A stretch of 64,000 nt of DNA from a virus, in the IMG/VR virus record IMGVR_UViG_3300043570_001980, positions 124,001 through 188,000 of that record. The stretch is one strand, 5' to 3'. A program made the translations under genes and the position numbers. Positions 13,477 to 21,721 of this stretch are shown here, piece by piece (the first letter of the stretch is position 1; each line of letters opens with the position of its first letter). The notes under the pieces are model-generated. The model ran no database searches, was not told the origin of the DNA, and was given only the letters and a program-made list of their open reading frames with translations.

Positions 13477-14338
13477 TGCCACTTACCAAAATGTTACAGG
13501 CCTAACAGGCGGTACAGGCACTGGCGCCGCGTTTGATGTTACTAAAACTGATGGAGTATACTCCGTTGTTCTTGACAGCTTGGTAGCCAGTGCAGGCTCA
13601 GGTTATGCGGCAGGTGACACAATCACTCTTGCGGGTACAGCGTTGGGCGGTACAAGTACAAACAACTTGATCGTCACAGTTGCCACAGTTGGTACTGCTG
13701 GCAAAGTTGCTACATTCGGTGTAGTAGGTACCGGCCGTGTTGGTGATGGCACAGTTGACGTTGTTGTTGATGTTACTGGTACCGCTGGCATTGACACCTA
13801 CGCAATGGGCGGTAAAAGCACTGAGTTCACAACAACCAAAACTGCCGCTAAAGTCACTTTGGCCAGCACATTAGTCAGCAACATGGAATTCAATCTTGCT
13901 GACCATGAGCGTGTGGTGTTCACAGACAAAGCCGTTGCTTATGATGCCGCGGGTCGTGCAGGTGATGTATACGCTTTGTTAGCTGCCGCATTGGGCACAG
14001 CAGATGTAACCAACGCATACAAAGGTATTGGTATTCATCTTGCCGACGCAGGATGGACCAACAAGCAGTTGGCAGAAGTCCTGTTGAATACTTCAGTTTA
14101 CAAAGCAGATGCGGGTGGCATTAGCGATGAAACATTCATCAAGCACGTTTACAAAAATGTGTTCGGTACAGATGCTACATTGGCACAGGTCACAGACTAT
14201 ACAGCATGGATGACTAACAGCAAGTTGAGTCAAGCCGATGTACTAGTTGCTGCCAGTGAGTTGGCAGCGTTTGAAACCACTATTGGCCTAGTTGGCTTGG
14301 CCACAACAGGTATTGAATACACTCCGTTTGTAGCTTAA
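13439..14338 (+). CDS. Gly/Thr-rich secreted or structural protein with DUF4214-like C-terminus
   Basis: 299 residues, single-gene unit with its own promoter and terminator. Residues about 20-80 form a glycine-rich beta unit (GTGTGAAFDVT, YSVVLDSLVASAGSGYAAGD, ITLAGTALGGT), the same unit as in the giant virion protein at 56532 (near 63.1-63.25 kb). The C-terminus, FIKHVYKNVFGTDATLAQ and W..SKLSQADVLVAASELAAFE, fits DUF4214, common in S-layer, RTX and secreted proteins of beta-proteobacteria. There is no N-terminal signal peptide. It may be a virion decoration or a surface protein using a host secretion route. Confidence 0.6.
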   Translation: MTTTITIKDKAVNATYQNVTGLTGGTGTGAAFDVTKTDGVYSVVLDSLVASAGSGYAAGDTITLAGTALGGTSTNNLIVTVATVGTAGKVATFGVVGTGRVGDGTVDVVVDVTGTAGIDTYAMGGKSTEFTTTKTAAKVTLASTLVSNMEFNLADHERVVFTDKAVAYDAAGRAGDVYALLAAALGTADVTNAYKGIGIHLADAGWTNKQLAEVLLNTSVYKADAGGISDETFIKHVYKNVFGTDATLAQVTDYTAWMTNSKLSQADVLVAASELAAFETTIGLVGLATTGIEYTPFVA

Positions 14339-14344
14339 ATTAAA

Positions 14345-14370
14345 AAGCCCACCGAAGTGGGCTTTTTTTT
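14345..14370 (+). terminator. Rho-independent terminator
   Basis: AAGCCCAC-CGAA-GTGGGCTT and T run. Confidence 0.9.
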
Positions 14371-14439
14371 GACCAGGTTATTTCAGTTTATAAATAATTT
14401 TGCAACGCCGGCAGGGCCGACGTCAGATCAAATCGACGC

Positions 14440-14469
14440 TTGACATAGTGATGTCTTTACTGTTATACT
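14440..14469 (+). promoter_or_regulatory. Sigma70-like promoter
   Basis: TTGACA (14440-14445), 18 nt, TATACT (14464-14469). A TATAAATA word at 14389-14396 could be an extra late promoter. Confidence 0.75.
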
Positions 14470-14540
14470 ATAACAGAACGCCTACTGTAAGTGGAATTCT
14501 TTCACAAGCATTACAATTCAACTTTTTAAGGAAATATTAC

Positions 14541-15476
14541 ATGATTAAAAAATCATTATCATTTTGTTTTGGTTTATTGCTGTGCGCACTTTCAATGTCC
14601 AGCATGGCTAACCAGCCGCCCAAAGAAATCAAAATTATGGTGCAGTACTCCGCAGGCGGAAGTGCTGACCGTGTTGCTCGTGTGATTGAGTCAGCTATTG
14701 ACAAAAATCGATATCGAGTTCAAATTGAATACAAACTGGGAGCAGGTGGCGGGATTGCCCACGCTCACATGGCCACGCTAAAAACTCCAGGGGAAACTGT
14801 ACTGTTGGTTGCCGGACCTTCTTTGGTTAGTTTGCCTATTTTAAATCCAAGCACCAACGCTTATGATCCAAGCACGGATTTTGTTACTGTAGCGCATCTA
14901 GGAACAGAGCCTTCAGTAATAGTGGTTAATTCTCAAACTGGAATAAAGAATTGGCAGGACTTTGTGACCTATACCAAAACTAGAGAGGTAAACTACGGAA
15001 GCTCAGGGCTCGGTGGTGCTGGGCATACTATATCAGCATTGGTTGCTGGCGACAAAAAAAACTTTGTTCATATACCGTACAAAGGTCCTGCTATAGCAGA
15101 TCTTTTGGGAGGCCAATTAACTTATCTTAACGAATCCGCAATGTTGCTTGATCAGCACATCAGCTCTGGCAAACTAGTGCCTGTGGCTGTGGGTAGTCCT
15201 GCTAGAGTAGACGCTTTTAAAAATGTTCCTACCCTTCAAGAACTCAAAATCAACGATCATCAATACTACAGATGGTCATTGTTAATAGCCAATCGAGGAG
15301 CCGATCCTGAAGTTTTACAACATGTCAGGACCGTAGCCAGTTCTGCAGAAGTTCAACGTGAGTTAAAATCTCTATACATGGCACCTGCAAAAGACTTTTC
15401 CCCAGCTGAGTTCTTAAAAGAAGAGAAGAGAAAATTCTTAATTATTTCTAAACAGCTTAATTTACCAATTCAATGA
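14541..15476 (+). CDS. TctC/Bug-family periplasmic solute-binding protein
   Basis: 311 residues. ATG at 14541 follows AAGGAAA; an upstream in-frame start would lie before the promoter. Signal peptide ends near SMSSMA. Family signatures: IKIMVQYSAGGSADRVAR near the mature N-terminus, VNYGSSGLGGAGH, and HIPYKGPAIADLLGGQL. These receptors feed tripartite tricarboxylate transporters and bind small carboxylates in the periplasm. Burkholderiales carry hundreds, which hints at the host. Metabolic auxiliary gene or repurposed receptor are both possible. Stop overlaps the next start (ATGA). Confidence 0.85.
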   Translation: MIKKSLSFCFGLLLCALSMSSMANQPPKEIKIMVQYSAGGSADRVARVIESAIDKNRYRVQIEYKLGAGGGIAHAHMATLKTPGETVLLVAGPSLVSLPILNPSTNAYDPSTDFVTVAHLGTEPSVIVVNSQTGIKNWQDFVTYTKTREVNYGSSGLGGAGHTISALVAGDKKNFVHIPYKGPAIADLLGGQLTYLNESAMLLDQHISSGKLVPVAVGSPARVDAFKNVPTLQELKINDHQYYRWSLLIANRGADPEVLQHVRTVASSAEVQRELKSLYMAPAKDFSPAEFLKEEKRKFLIISKQLNLPIQ

Positions 15477-16642
15477 TTAATGGTATCAATCCCAAACTTG
15501 GGTTTTATACAGTTGGTGACCAGCAATACAGAAGCAAAATAGATGCATGTATTGCTGGGACCAAAATAAACAACTACCCACAGTGGCAGTTTTGTGATAA
15601 CGTCTGGAATACCGCTAATTGGACACACGAACCAGAGATTAGTATACTAGATCTGTATAAGATTCGAGCTCGACAGATACGAGAAAAATACGACTATGTT
15701 ATAGTAAATTATAGCGGTGGGAGTGACAGCCAAACTCTAGTTGATGCTTTTTTTGATGCTGGATGTCATATTGATGAAATTGTAACCATCTGGAATAGGT
15801 CACACACTCCTACTGTTATTGCCAATCGTGGTGTGACTGATGCAAGAAACATCGAAGCAGAATTTGAGTTAACAACTCGTATGGGACTAGACCAAATACG
15901 ATCTCGCAGTCCCAATACAAAAATAACCTATTACGATGTGTCGCAGGCAACTGTCAGTAGTTTTCAAAACTACGACGGGGAAGAGTGGTTAAAAACAACT
16001 AGAGAACATCTTAATCCTCACTTTGTAACTCGTTATTCAAACACTCGAGAAAAAGGACAATTAGTAAACTTGGACCGAGGATTAAAAACTGCAATTGTTG
16101 TGGGTATCGATAAACCTCGGGTGTGTATCAAGGACAACAAATATGCTGTTTATTTCCTAGATACTCTAGTTAACAATTGCCAAGGTGGACTGAATAATCA
16201 AGACTATGATAATGCAGAGTTGGTATTATTTTATTGGAGTCCAGACCTGCCTGAAATTATAATTAAACAGTCGCACATGATCATGACATGGTTTGAACAA
16301 AATCCAATGTTAAAATCTATACTGACCTGGCCCACTCCTGGTTTTGCAAGTCGACAAGCCTATGAAGTCATTTCTCGCGGTATAATCTATCCAAATTGGA
16401 AATTAGACACATTTCAAGTTCAAAAATCATCCAGCCCAATTTGGTGCGAGTGGGACGACTGGTTTTTTCAAGGGTTCAAAGATACCAAAGAGTATCAATG
16501 TTGGTTCAAGGGCATAGAACATATTGAAAAAAATATTGATAAAAAATATTTAAAATATACTTTTGACAACAAGTTTGATGGATTTGTGGGCATGCTAAAC
16601 GGTCATTTTTATCTACAAAAACATGGTCATTTAATGGCATAG
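15473..16642 (+). CDS. PP-loop (adenine nucleotide alpha-hydrolase) ATPase
   Basis: 389 residues. YDYVIVNYSGGSDSQTLVDAF at about 74-94 holds the PP-loop SGGSDS (81-86) used by ATP-pyrophosphatases such as asparagine synthase, PAPS reductase and tRNA thiolases. The remainder (IWNRSHTP, WCEWDDWFF) resembles phage-specific PP-loop proteins without a known substrate. Translationally coupled to the TctC-like gene by ATGA and followed by a terminator. Confidence 0.7.
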   Translation: MINGINPKLGFYTVGDQQYRSKIDACIAGTKINNYPQWQFCDNVWNTANWTHEPEISILDLYKIRARQIREKYDYVIVNYSGGSDSQTLVDAFFDAGCHIDEIVTIWNRSHTPTVIANRGVTDARNIEAEFELTTRMGLDQIRSRSPNTKITYYDVSQATVSSFQNYDGEEWLKTTREHLNPHFVTRYSNTREKGQLVNLDRGLKTAIVVGIDKPRVCIKDNKYAVYFLDTLVNNCQGGLNNQDYDNAELVLFYWSPDLPEIIIKQSHMIMTWFEQNPMLKSILTWPTPGFASRQAYEVISRGIIYPNWKLDTFQVQKSSSPIWCEWDDWFFQGFKDTKEYQCWFKGIEHIEKNIDKKYLKYTFDNKFDGFVGMLNGHFYLQKHGHLMA

Positions 16643-16676
16643 ATTTGACAGACTGTTGCATTAAACCCACACACAA

Positions 16677-16702
16677 AACCCTACAAAATGTAGGGTTTTT
16701 TG
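16677..16702 (+). terminator. Rho-independent terminator
   Basis: AACCCTACA / TGTAGGGTT stem and T run. Confidence 0.9.
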
Positions 16703-16728
16703 TTGCAAAAATACCACAATTCCTGTGG

Positions 16729-16757
16729 TTGACCAGAATTTGCCCATTTGCTATAAT
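16729..16757 (+). promoter_or_regulatory. TTGACC-N17-TATAAT promoter
   Basis: Boxes at 16729-16734 and 16752-16757. First of five near-identical promoters up to 20129. Confidence 0.85.
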
Positions 16758-16788
16758 ATACACATGTTAACACAAAAGGGAGCGAGAA

Positions 16789-17172
16789 ATGACTACAGTA
16801 AACTATGACAACTTTGCTAGTTTTGACATTAACGAGTGCTGTGACCACTTTGACAGTGAGAAGCAGAGCAACTGGAAGAAGATAAACAAGTTCATCGTGG
16901 CAGATGGACAAGAGTTTGCCCACATTATGGAAACAGAGTTTGACTTTGATGAAACAGGCGCAAACGAGTACGAGGCCTTCCAAGCAGGCGTTAAGTATGC
17001 CCTTACCAAAATGAACATTGCATTTGAAGCGGCCGCGGTGGACCTGCAGGTATGCGAGGTGGACTTGGTAGAGAGCATGGGCTTTGTGCTAGTCCGTGCA
17101 GATGACGAGCCCGAGGACTTTGTCAAACGAGTGATGAAGAAGCCCGTTATGATGGTTGACAGCTGGGTTTAA
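16789..17172 (+). CDS. Hypothetical acidic protein, 127 aa
   Basis: Own promoter and an AAAGGGAGCG ribosome site. Strongly acidic, with FDFDETGANEYEAFQAG and a C-terminal RADDEPEDFVKRVMKKPVM segment; soluble. No family recognised. First of a run of small, individually promoted genes, an arrangement typical of early phage regions that take over host functions. Confidence 0.65.
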   Translation: MTTVNYDNFASFDINECCDHFDSEKQSNWKKINKFIVADGQEFAHIMETEFDFDETGANEYEAFQAGVKYALTKMNIAFEAAAVDLQVCEVDLVESMGFVLVRADDEPEDFVKRVMKKPVMMVDSWV

Positions 17173-17178
17173 TTTTGG

Positions 17179-17207
17179 TTGACCGATATTTCCCAATTTG
17201 CTATAAT
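17179..17207 (+). promoter_or_regulatory. TTGACC-N17-TATAAT promoter
   Basis: Boxes at 17179-17184 and 17202-17207. Confidence 0.85.
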
Positions 17208-17236
17208 ATAGCATAGTTTAACAAAGAGGAGCCAGT

Positions 17237-17416
17237 ATGCAGACAATCACAGCAATTAAAGTTATACAAAAAGATGCAGAGTTTCTGGGTATGGGATTTT
17301 TGGAAATGATGCAATTTATCCAAAAAAGCCCACTTGCCCAAACACAAAAAACAATGGAAGCATATCGTGTAGTCATGGAAAACGGTAGCAAGATGTTTGC
17401 ACCAGTTGACCAGTAA
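17237..17416 (+). CDS. Hypothetical protein, 59 aa
   Basis: Promoter 30 nt upstream and AGAGGAGCC before the ATG. The protein begins MQTITAIKVIQKDAEFLGMG, is Met- and Gln-rich, and ends APVDQ. The last codons double as the -35 box of the next promoter. Unknown function. Confidence 0.65.
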   Translation: MQTITAIKVIQKDAEFLGMGFLEMMQFIQKSPLAQTQKTMEAYRVVMENGSKMFAPVDQ

Positions 17417-17434
17417 TTCTAATTCTATTATAAT
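17406..17434 (+). promoter_or_regulatory. TTGACC-N17-TATAAT promoter overlapping a stop codon
   Basis: -35 at 17406-17411 lies in the last codons of the upstream gene; -10 at 17429-17434. Confidence 0.8.
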
Positions 17435-17458
17435 ATACATATATTAAAGGAGTAGACT

Positions 17459-17689
17459 ATGACAGTTACACTTGAAATGCTACCACAGTTTGATCGCAAG
17501 CGCCACGGATCCTTGTACGATCGTGGTAGTGCCGATTCTTACTATCATCGCGACCGTAATCCTCACTGGTTCCCTGAAGGAACATACAATGGTGACAAGG
17601 TTACTGCTATGTCAGATGAAGAAATTGCAGAATACAATGCCGGTTACGACTGGAACGAACAATACGGTGACAAAAAGGACTGGGGTTAA
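17459..17689 (+). CDS. Conserved hypothetical phage/bacterial protein, 76 aa
   Basis: AAAGGAG lies before the ATG. The sequence holds FDRKRHGSLYDRGSADSYY, PHWFPEGTYNGDKVTAMSD and YNAGYDWNEQYGDKKDWG, a pattern I recall in small uncharacterised proteins of many marine and freshwater phages. Tyr/Trp/Asp-rich and probably compact. No function known. Confidence 0.7.
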   Translation: MTVTLEMLPQFDRKRHGSLYDRGSADSYYHRDRNPHWFPEGTYNGDKVTAMSDEEIAEYNAGYDWNEQYGDKKDWG

Positions 17690-17692
17690 ACT

Positions 17693-17860
17693 ATGAGTAG
17701 AATGGCAGAATTATCAATCGAGATCAATGACTTGCTCGAAGAAGGCTACCTGCCTGTGACAGTGGCAAGAATTTTAGAAGTGCCGATTACATGGGTTTAT
17801 GAAGCTTCTGACTCTGACAGCGCCGAGGAACTTAGCCCTTATCAAACTGTTAACTCTTAA
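17693..17860 (+). CDS. Small protein with HTH-like segment, 55 aa
   Basis: The start is 4 nt after the previous stop. INDLLEEGYLPVTVARILEV then PITWVYEA has the spacing of a helix-turn-helix (helix, turn, VARIL..P..WV), so it may be a small DNA-binding regulator. The acidic tail (SDSDSAEELS) argues for a protein partner as well. Low certainty on function. Confidence 0.6.
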   Translation: MSRMAELSIEINDLLEEGYLPVTVARILEVPITWVYEASDSDSAEELSPYQTVNS

Positions 17861-17869
17861 GGAATTGGT

Positions 17870-18301
17870 ATGACAATGCCCGCAGGAAAATATTACGTTG
17901 GTGATCTGTGCTATGTCATGCACGATGCCTGGGACGAATGTGTTGGTTTGTTCTTTCCGCCTGGATCACCAGGGCGGGGTGTAGAAGGTGAGTTTACACT
18001 AAAAGATGGTCGACGCTTTGCCAGTTTTGGTACTGCATACGGTGACGGTACTTACGGTTCCAATATGCGAACTAGTCACTCAGTGGATTCGGGCAGTATT
18101 GGTTGCATTCGTATCGAAGACATCCAAGATGAGGAATACTCACAAGAATTTTTGCAGGAACTTGGTGCATTCGTTGAATTTGAATACCCGTTTGAAGTTT
18201 CTGCAGATGCCGGGTTGCTCAAGTTTGGTCATATAGAAATTGAAACCTCTAGTGACTCAGACTGGGACAATGAAGAAGAAGAACTTGCAGAAAACAGTTG
18301 A
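17870..18301 (+). CDS. Conserved hypothetical protein, 143 aa
   Basis: Start after TAAGGAATTGGT. The N-terminus PAGKYYVGDLCYVMHDAWDE is a recurrent opening of phage and bacterial proteins of unknown function (PGxYYxGDxCYV). The middle has FGTAYGDGTYGS, a beta-rich core, and the C-terminus is very acidic. The TGA stop is itself part of the TTGACC box of the next promoter. Confidence 0.65.
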   Translation: MTMPAGKYYVGDLCYVMHDAWDECVGLFFPPGSPGRGVEGEFTLKDGRRFASFGTAYGDGTYGSNMRTSHSVDSGSIGCIRIEDIQDEEYSQEFLQELGAFVEFEYPFEVSADAGLLKFGHIEIETSSDSDWDNEEEELAENS

Positions 18302-18326
18302 CCAGTAAAACAGATTTTTGTATAAT
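18298..18326 (+). promoter_or_regulatory. TTGACC-N17-TATAAT promoter overlapping a stop codon
   Basis: -35 at 18298-18303 contains the upstream TGA; -10 at 18321-18326. Confidence 0.85.
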
Positions 18327-18362
18327 ATTAGTATTGTAACAACTTAAGAAAGAAATAGCCCT

Positions 18363-19463
18363 ATGCCAAAAGTATCAGCATCAGATCACCGTACAGTTAC
18401 CTCAGAAGGTGCTCGTCGTGCAATTAAAAAATGTTTTGCTAAAAAACGTCCCTTGTTCTTGTGGGGTCCTCCCGGCATTGGCAAGTCCGACGTTGTTGCA
18501 GAGATTACCAAGGATCTCGGCGGCTTTATGATCGACCTTCGCTTGGGTCAAATGGATCCTACAGATATTCGAGGTATTCCGTTCTATAACAAAGAACTTG
18601 GTAAGATGGATTGGGCACCGCCCATTGACTTGCCCGATGAAGAGTTGGCCAGTAAGTATCCAGTTGTGGTTTTGTTCATGGATGAAATGAACTCGGCGGC
18701 TCCTGCTGTACAGGCCGCGGCTTACCAACTTGTTTTGAATCGTCGTATCGGCAAATATAAATTGCCCGACAATGTTGTAATGATTGCCGCAGGTAATCGT
18801 GAAAGCGACAAAGGTGTTACATATCGTATGCCTACTCCATTGGCAAACCGTTTTGTTCACGTGGAGATGCGTGTGGACTTTTCAAGCTGGCAAGACTGGG
18901 CTGTTCGCAATCAAATCCACAAAGACGTTGTTGGCTACATTACATTTGCCAAACAAGACTTGTACGACTTTGATGCCAAGAGCTCCAGCCGTGCCTTTGC
19001 TACACCACGTTCGTGGACCTTTGTTAGCGAACTGTTGGCAGACGAGGACACAGACGACACCACACTTACAGACTTAATTGCAGGTAGTGTTGGTGAAGGA
19101 CTTGCTGTTAAGTTTATGGCTCATCGCAAGATTGCTAGTAAACTGCCCAAGCCGGAAGATATCTTGCGTGGCAAAGAGACAGAACTAAAAGTCAAAGAAG
19201 TAAGTGCCATGTATTCGTTGGTAGTGTCAATGTGCTACGAACTTAAAGATGCTGTTGAGGCCAAGGTCGATGACAAGAAGTTCCATGAAATGGCAGACAA
19301 CTTTATTGGCTACATGATGAAAAACTTTGAAACAGAGTTGGTTGTTATGGGTGCTAGAATTGCGCTTACCACATACAACTTGCCGTTCATGCCTACCAAG
19401 CTCAAGAACTTTGACGAGTTTCATCAACGTTACGGCAAGTACATCTTGCAGGCTAACGGCTAA
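18363..19463 (+). CDS. MoxR-type AAA+ ATPase
   Basis: 366 residues. Walker A GPPGIGKS (35-42), Walker B VVVLFMDE (101-108) and a sensor region VVMIAAGNRESDKG, followed by NRFVHVEM, match the MoxR/RavA branch of AAA+ proteins. MoxR ATPases work with VWA-domain partners to remodel or insert metals into other proteins; the VWA partner is encoded at 20156. Own promoter TTGACC/TATAAT. The substrate in a phage is unknown. Confidence 0.85.
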   Translation: MPKVSASDHRTVTSEGARRAIKKCFAKKRPLFLWGPPGIGKSDVVAEITKDLGGFMIDLRLGQMDPTDIRGIPFYNKELGKMDWAPPIDLPDEELASKYPVVVLFMDEMNSAAPAVQAAAYQLVLNRRIGKYKLPDNVVMIAAGNRESDKGVTYRMPTPLANRFVHVEMRVDFSSWQDWAVRNQIHKDVVGYITFAKQDLYDFDAKSSSRAFATPRSWTFVSELLADEDTDDTTLTDLIAGSVGEGLAVKFMAHRKIASKLPKPEDILRGKETELKVKEVSAMYSLVVSMCYELKDAVEAKVDDKKFHEMADNFIGYMMKNFETELVVMGARIALTTYNLPFMPTKLKNFDEFHQRYGKYILQANG

Positions 19464-19470
19464 GTGTTTG

Positions 19471-19522
19471 GAGTCTGTTCAACTTCCTAAACGAAGGCAT
19501 AGGGCTATGCATGAACAGACTC
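19471..19522 (+). promoter_or_regulatory. 11-bp inverted repeat spanning a start codon
   Basis: GAGTCTGTTCA (19471-19481) and TGAACAGACTC (19512-19522). The right arm covers the first codons of the 78-aa gene, so folding would hide its start: possible attenuator of readthrough from the MoxR gene. Confidence 0.5.
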
Positions 19523-19743
19523 CCTCTTATGCTACTGTACGGATTAGTTTTGATCCGTACAGTCACCACCAGGTCCAGACTTTTCTCAAAAAAGTCTACC
19601 AAGATTTTGGCAGAGATAAAAGTCGTTGGTACTACCAAAGCCCAATCCTAAATATGGATACTCAAGTTGATACATGGACTGTGGATTTTATTTTTAGAGA
19701 TCCACACGATGCTACTTTATTTGGCCTTAAATATCTAAGATGA
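19507..19743 (+). CDS. Hypothetical protein, 78 aa
   Basis: The start is placed at the ATG inside the inverted repeat. The protein has FDPYSHHQVQTFLKKVYQDF and WYYQSPILN..VDTWTVDFIFRD, an alpha-beta pattern with many aromatics. No clear ribosome site. It is coupled to the next gene by ATGA and lies between the two MoxR-VWA partners, so it may belong to that complex. Confidence 0.55.
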   Translation: MHEQTPSYATVRISFDPYSHHQVQTFLKKVYQDFGRDKSRWYYQSPILNMDTQVDTWTVDFIFRDPHDATLFGLKYLR

Positions 19744-20111
19744 AATACAATATATACAAATTAGACGGCCGCTATAGATACCGTAGTTGGTTTGAATACT
19801 ACGTTGGATTTAGTCAGCGCATGAGCAACGGAGAAGGGCCGTTGGCCTACAATCAAGCATTGCAATTTCTAACAGAAGCATATGGCTGGAGTGCCGAAGT
19901 TAGGCAATATGAAGAGATTCACAGTTGGTTAGTAACCAAAGTACCAATGATGGCAGTCAAAGGTGGTTGGGTTAAACCAAACTCCAAAGACCTACCTGTA
20001 GAATGTAATCCGCACTGGTCCTGGACCAATTGCTACAATGATTTGAGAATTTACCTGGCCACAGACAAAGAACTGGCCTATTTTCAACTGGCACATACAG
20101 TTGACCAATAA
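19740..20111 (+). CDS. Hypothetical protein, 123 aa
   Basis: Overlaps the previous gene (ATGA). Rich in Tyr and Trp (KYNIYKLDGRYRYRSWFEYY, WVKPNSKDL, NPHWSWTNCYNDLRIYLATD). Part of the MoxR-VWA segment. Its last codons (VDQ, stop) contain the -35 box of the VWA promoter. No family recognised. Confidence 0.6.
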   Translation: MKYNIYKLDGRYRYRSWFEYYVGFSQRMSNGEGPLAYNQALQFLTEAYGWSAEVRQYEEIHSWLVTKVPMMAVKGGWVKPNSKDLPVECNPHWSWTNCYNDLRIYLATDKELAYFQLAHTVDQ

Positions 20112-20129
20112 ATCAATAATTGCTATAAT
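20101..20129 (+). promoter_or_regulatory. TTGACC-N17-TATAAT promoter overlapping a stop codon
   Basis: Boxes at 20101-20106 and 20124-20129. Confidence 0.85.
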
Positions 20130-20155
20130 ACAGTATAGTTAAACAAGGAGCCTAA

Positions 20156-21448
20156 ATGAGTACTGCAACTACCGAAAACAAAAAAGAACTTTCTAAGAAG
20201 TTTAAAAATCTAATTGGACCGACAGATCCTAAATTGGATAGAGAAGTTCGTGAATTACTTGTTACTGCAAGAGTTGGCATGTTGCTCCGGACCAGTTTCT
20301 TTGGCAACCTGGCAACTCGTTTAAAACTTATCAATGCCGATGAGTGGTGTAGTACTGCCGCCACAGATGGCCGCAACTTCTACTATAATAGTCGCTTTAT
20401 TAAACTTTTGAAACCTAAAGAAATTGAGTTCTTGTTTGGACACGAAGTACTACATTGTGTCTACGATCACTTTGGACGTAAAGGCAACAGAGATCATCAA
20501 CTTTGGAATATTGCAAACGATTATTGTGTTAATGCAGACTTAAAGAAACACAAAGTAGGTGAATTCATCACCAGCGTACCATGTTTGTATGATCAAAAAT
20601 ATGAAGGTAAAAGTTCGGAAGAGATCTATGATATCTTGTACGAAAACGCAGAAAAACTCAATATAGATCAGCTCATTGACAAAATGCTCGATGAACACAT
20701 GGATGGCGATGATGAAAGTGACGGCAGTGGCGATGACGATGGTGATGGCGACAAAGAAGGCAAAGGACGACCAAAGCTTTCGCAAGAAGAAAAAGATCGC
20801 ATTCGTGACGAGATCAAGTCTGCTGTTTTAAGCGCCGCACAAACCTGCGATGCTGGCAATTTACCCGCAGGTGTCAAACGCATGCTTCAAGAATTGACAG
20901 AGCCTGTGATGGACTGGCGTGAGATGCTTCGTATGCAATTAGAAAGCACTATCAAAAGTGACTACTCCTGGATGCGTACCAGCCGCAAAGGTTGGGACAT
21001 GGATGCTGTAATGCCTGGCATGAAGACCAATGACGCCATTGACATTGCTGTGGCCATTGACACGTCGGGTTCAATTAGTACAGAACAATGCAAAGACTTC
21101 CTAAGTGAGATTCAAGGCATTATGGAATCGTTTGACTCGTATCGTATTCATGTGTTTACATTTGACACAGACACATACAACCCACAACAGTATGACAGCG
21201 ACAACTTGGAAGATATCACAGAATACAACATCCAAGGTGGTGGTGGTACAGAATTTGGCGCTATTTTTAAGTACCTCAAGGGTGCCGAAATTGAGCCTAA
21301 AAAACTTGTGGTATTCACAGACGGCTATCCGTTTGGTAGCTGGGGCGATCCCAATTACTGTGACACGCTATGGATCATACACGGTGACCGCAATCCTGAA
21401 CCACCATTTGGTGTTTGGGCATTGTACGGTGAAGGCGACCAAGACTAA
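20156..21448 (+). CDS. VWA-like protein with HExxH metallopeptidase-like domain
   Basis: 430 residues. FLFGHEVLHCVYDHFGR has a zincin-type HEVLH at 96-100 followed by DYCVNADLK, the layout of the DUF2201 N-terminal (putative metallopeptidase) domain. Residues about 183-205 are an acidic DG-rich linker. The C-terminal third is a VWA domain with MIDAS DTSGS (302-306) and VVFTDG. Partner of the MoxR ATPase at 18363. AAGGAGCC precedes the ATG and a terminator follows. Confidence 0.82.
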   Translation: MSTATTENKKELSKKFKNLIGPTDPKLDREVRELLVTARVGMLLRTSFFGNLATRLKLINADEWCSTAATDGRNFYYNSRFIKLLKPKEIEFLFGHEVLHCVYDHFGRKGNRDHQLWNIANDYCVNADLKKHKVGEFITSVPCLYDQKYEGKSSEEIYDILYENAEKLNIDQLIDKMLDEHMDGDDESDGSGDDDGDGDKEGKGRPKLSQEEKDRIRDEIKSAVLSAAQTCDAGNLPAGVKRMLQELTEPVMDWREMLRMQLESTIKSDYSWMRTSRKGWDMDAVMPGMKTNDAIDIAVAIDTSGSISTEQCKDFLSEIQGIMESFDSYRIHVFTFDTDTYNPQQYDSDNLEDITEYNIQGGGGTEFGAIFKYLKGAEIEPKKLVVFTDGYPFGSWGDPNYCDTLWIIHGDRNPEPPFGVWALYGEGDQD

Positions 21449-21468
21449 TTTGTCCAAAACCCGTAATA

Positions 21469-21500
21469 AACCCGGAGGATTTTATTCTTCCGGGTTTTTT
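21469..21500 (+). terminator. Rho-independent terminator
   Basis: AACCCGGA / TCCGGGTT stem with a long loop and T run. Confidence 0.85.
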
Positions 21501-21517
21501 ATTCAGTAAATATCAGT

Positions 21518-21721
21518 ATGGATGATACCGACAATCAAATTAAAATCACAGATCTTATTGTGATAAAGAACATCATAGATTTGGCTTGTAGCCGAGGCGC
21601 TTTTAGAGCCGACGAGATGAAATCAATTGGTGACGTATATGACAAACTTACTATTTTTGTAAACTCAGTTATATCACGTGCAGAGGCATCAATTGCCGAA
21701 GAAAACAACAAAGGAGAATGA
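21518..21721 (+). CDS. Hypothetical protein, 67 aa
   Basis: Helical, acidic protein (IKITDLIVIKNIIDLACSRG, YDKLTIFVNSVISRAEASIA). No ribosome site seen before the ATG. Its stop overlaps the next start by ATGA, with AAAGGAG for the downstream gene inside its last codons. Unknown function. Confidence 0.55.
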   Translation: MDDTDNQIKITDLIVIKNIIDLACSRGAFRADEMKSIGDVYDKLTIFVNSVISRAEASIAEENNKGE

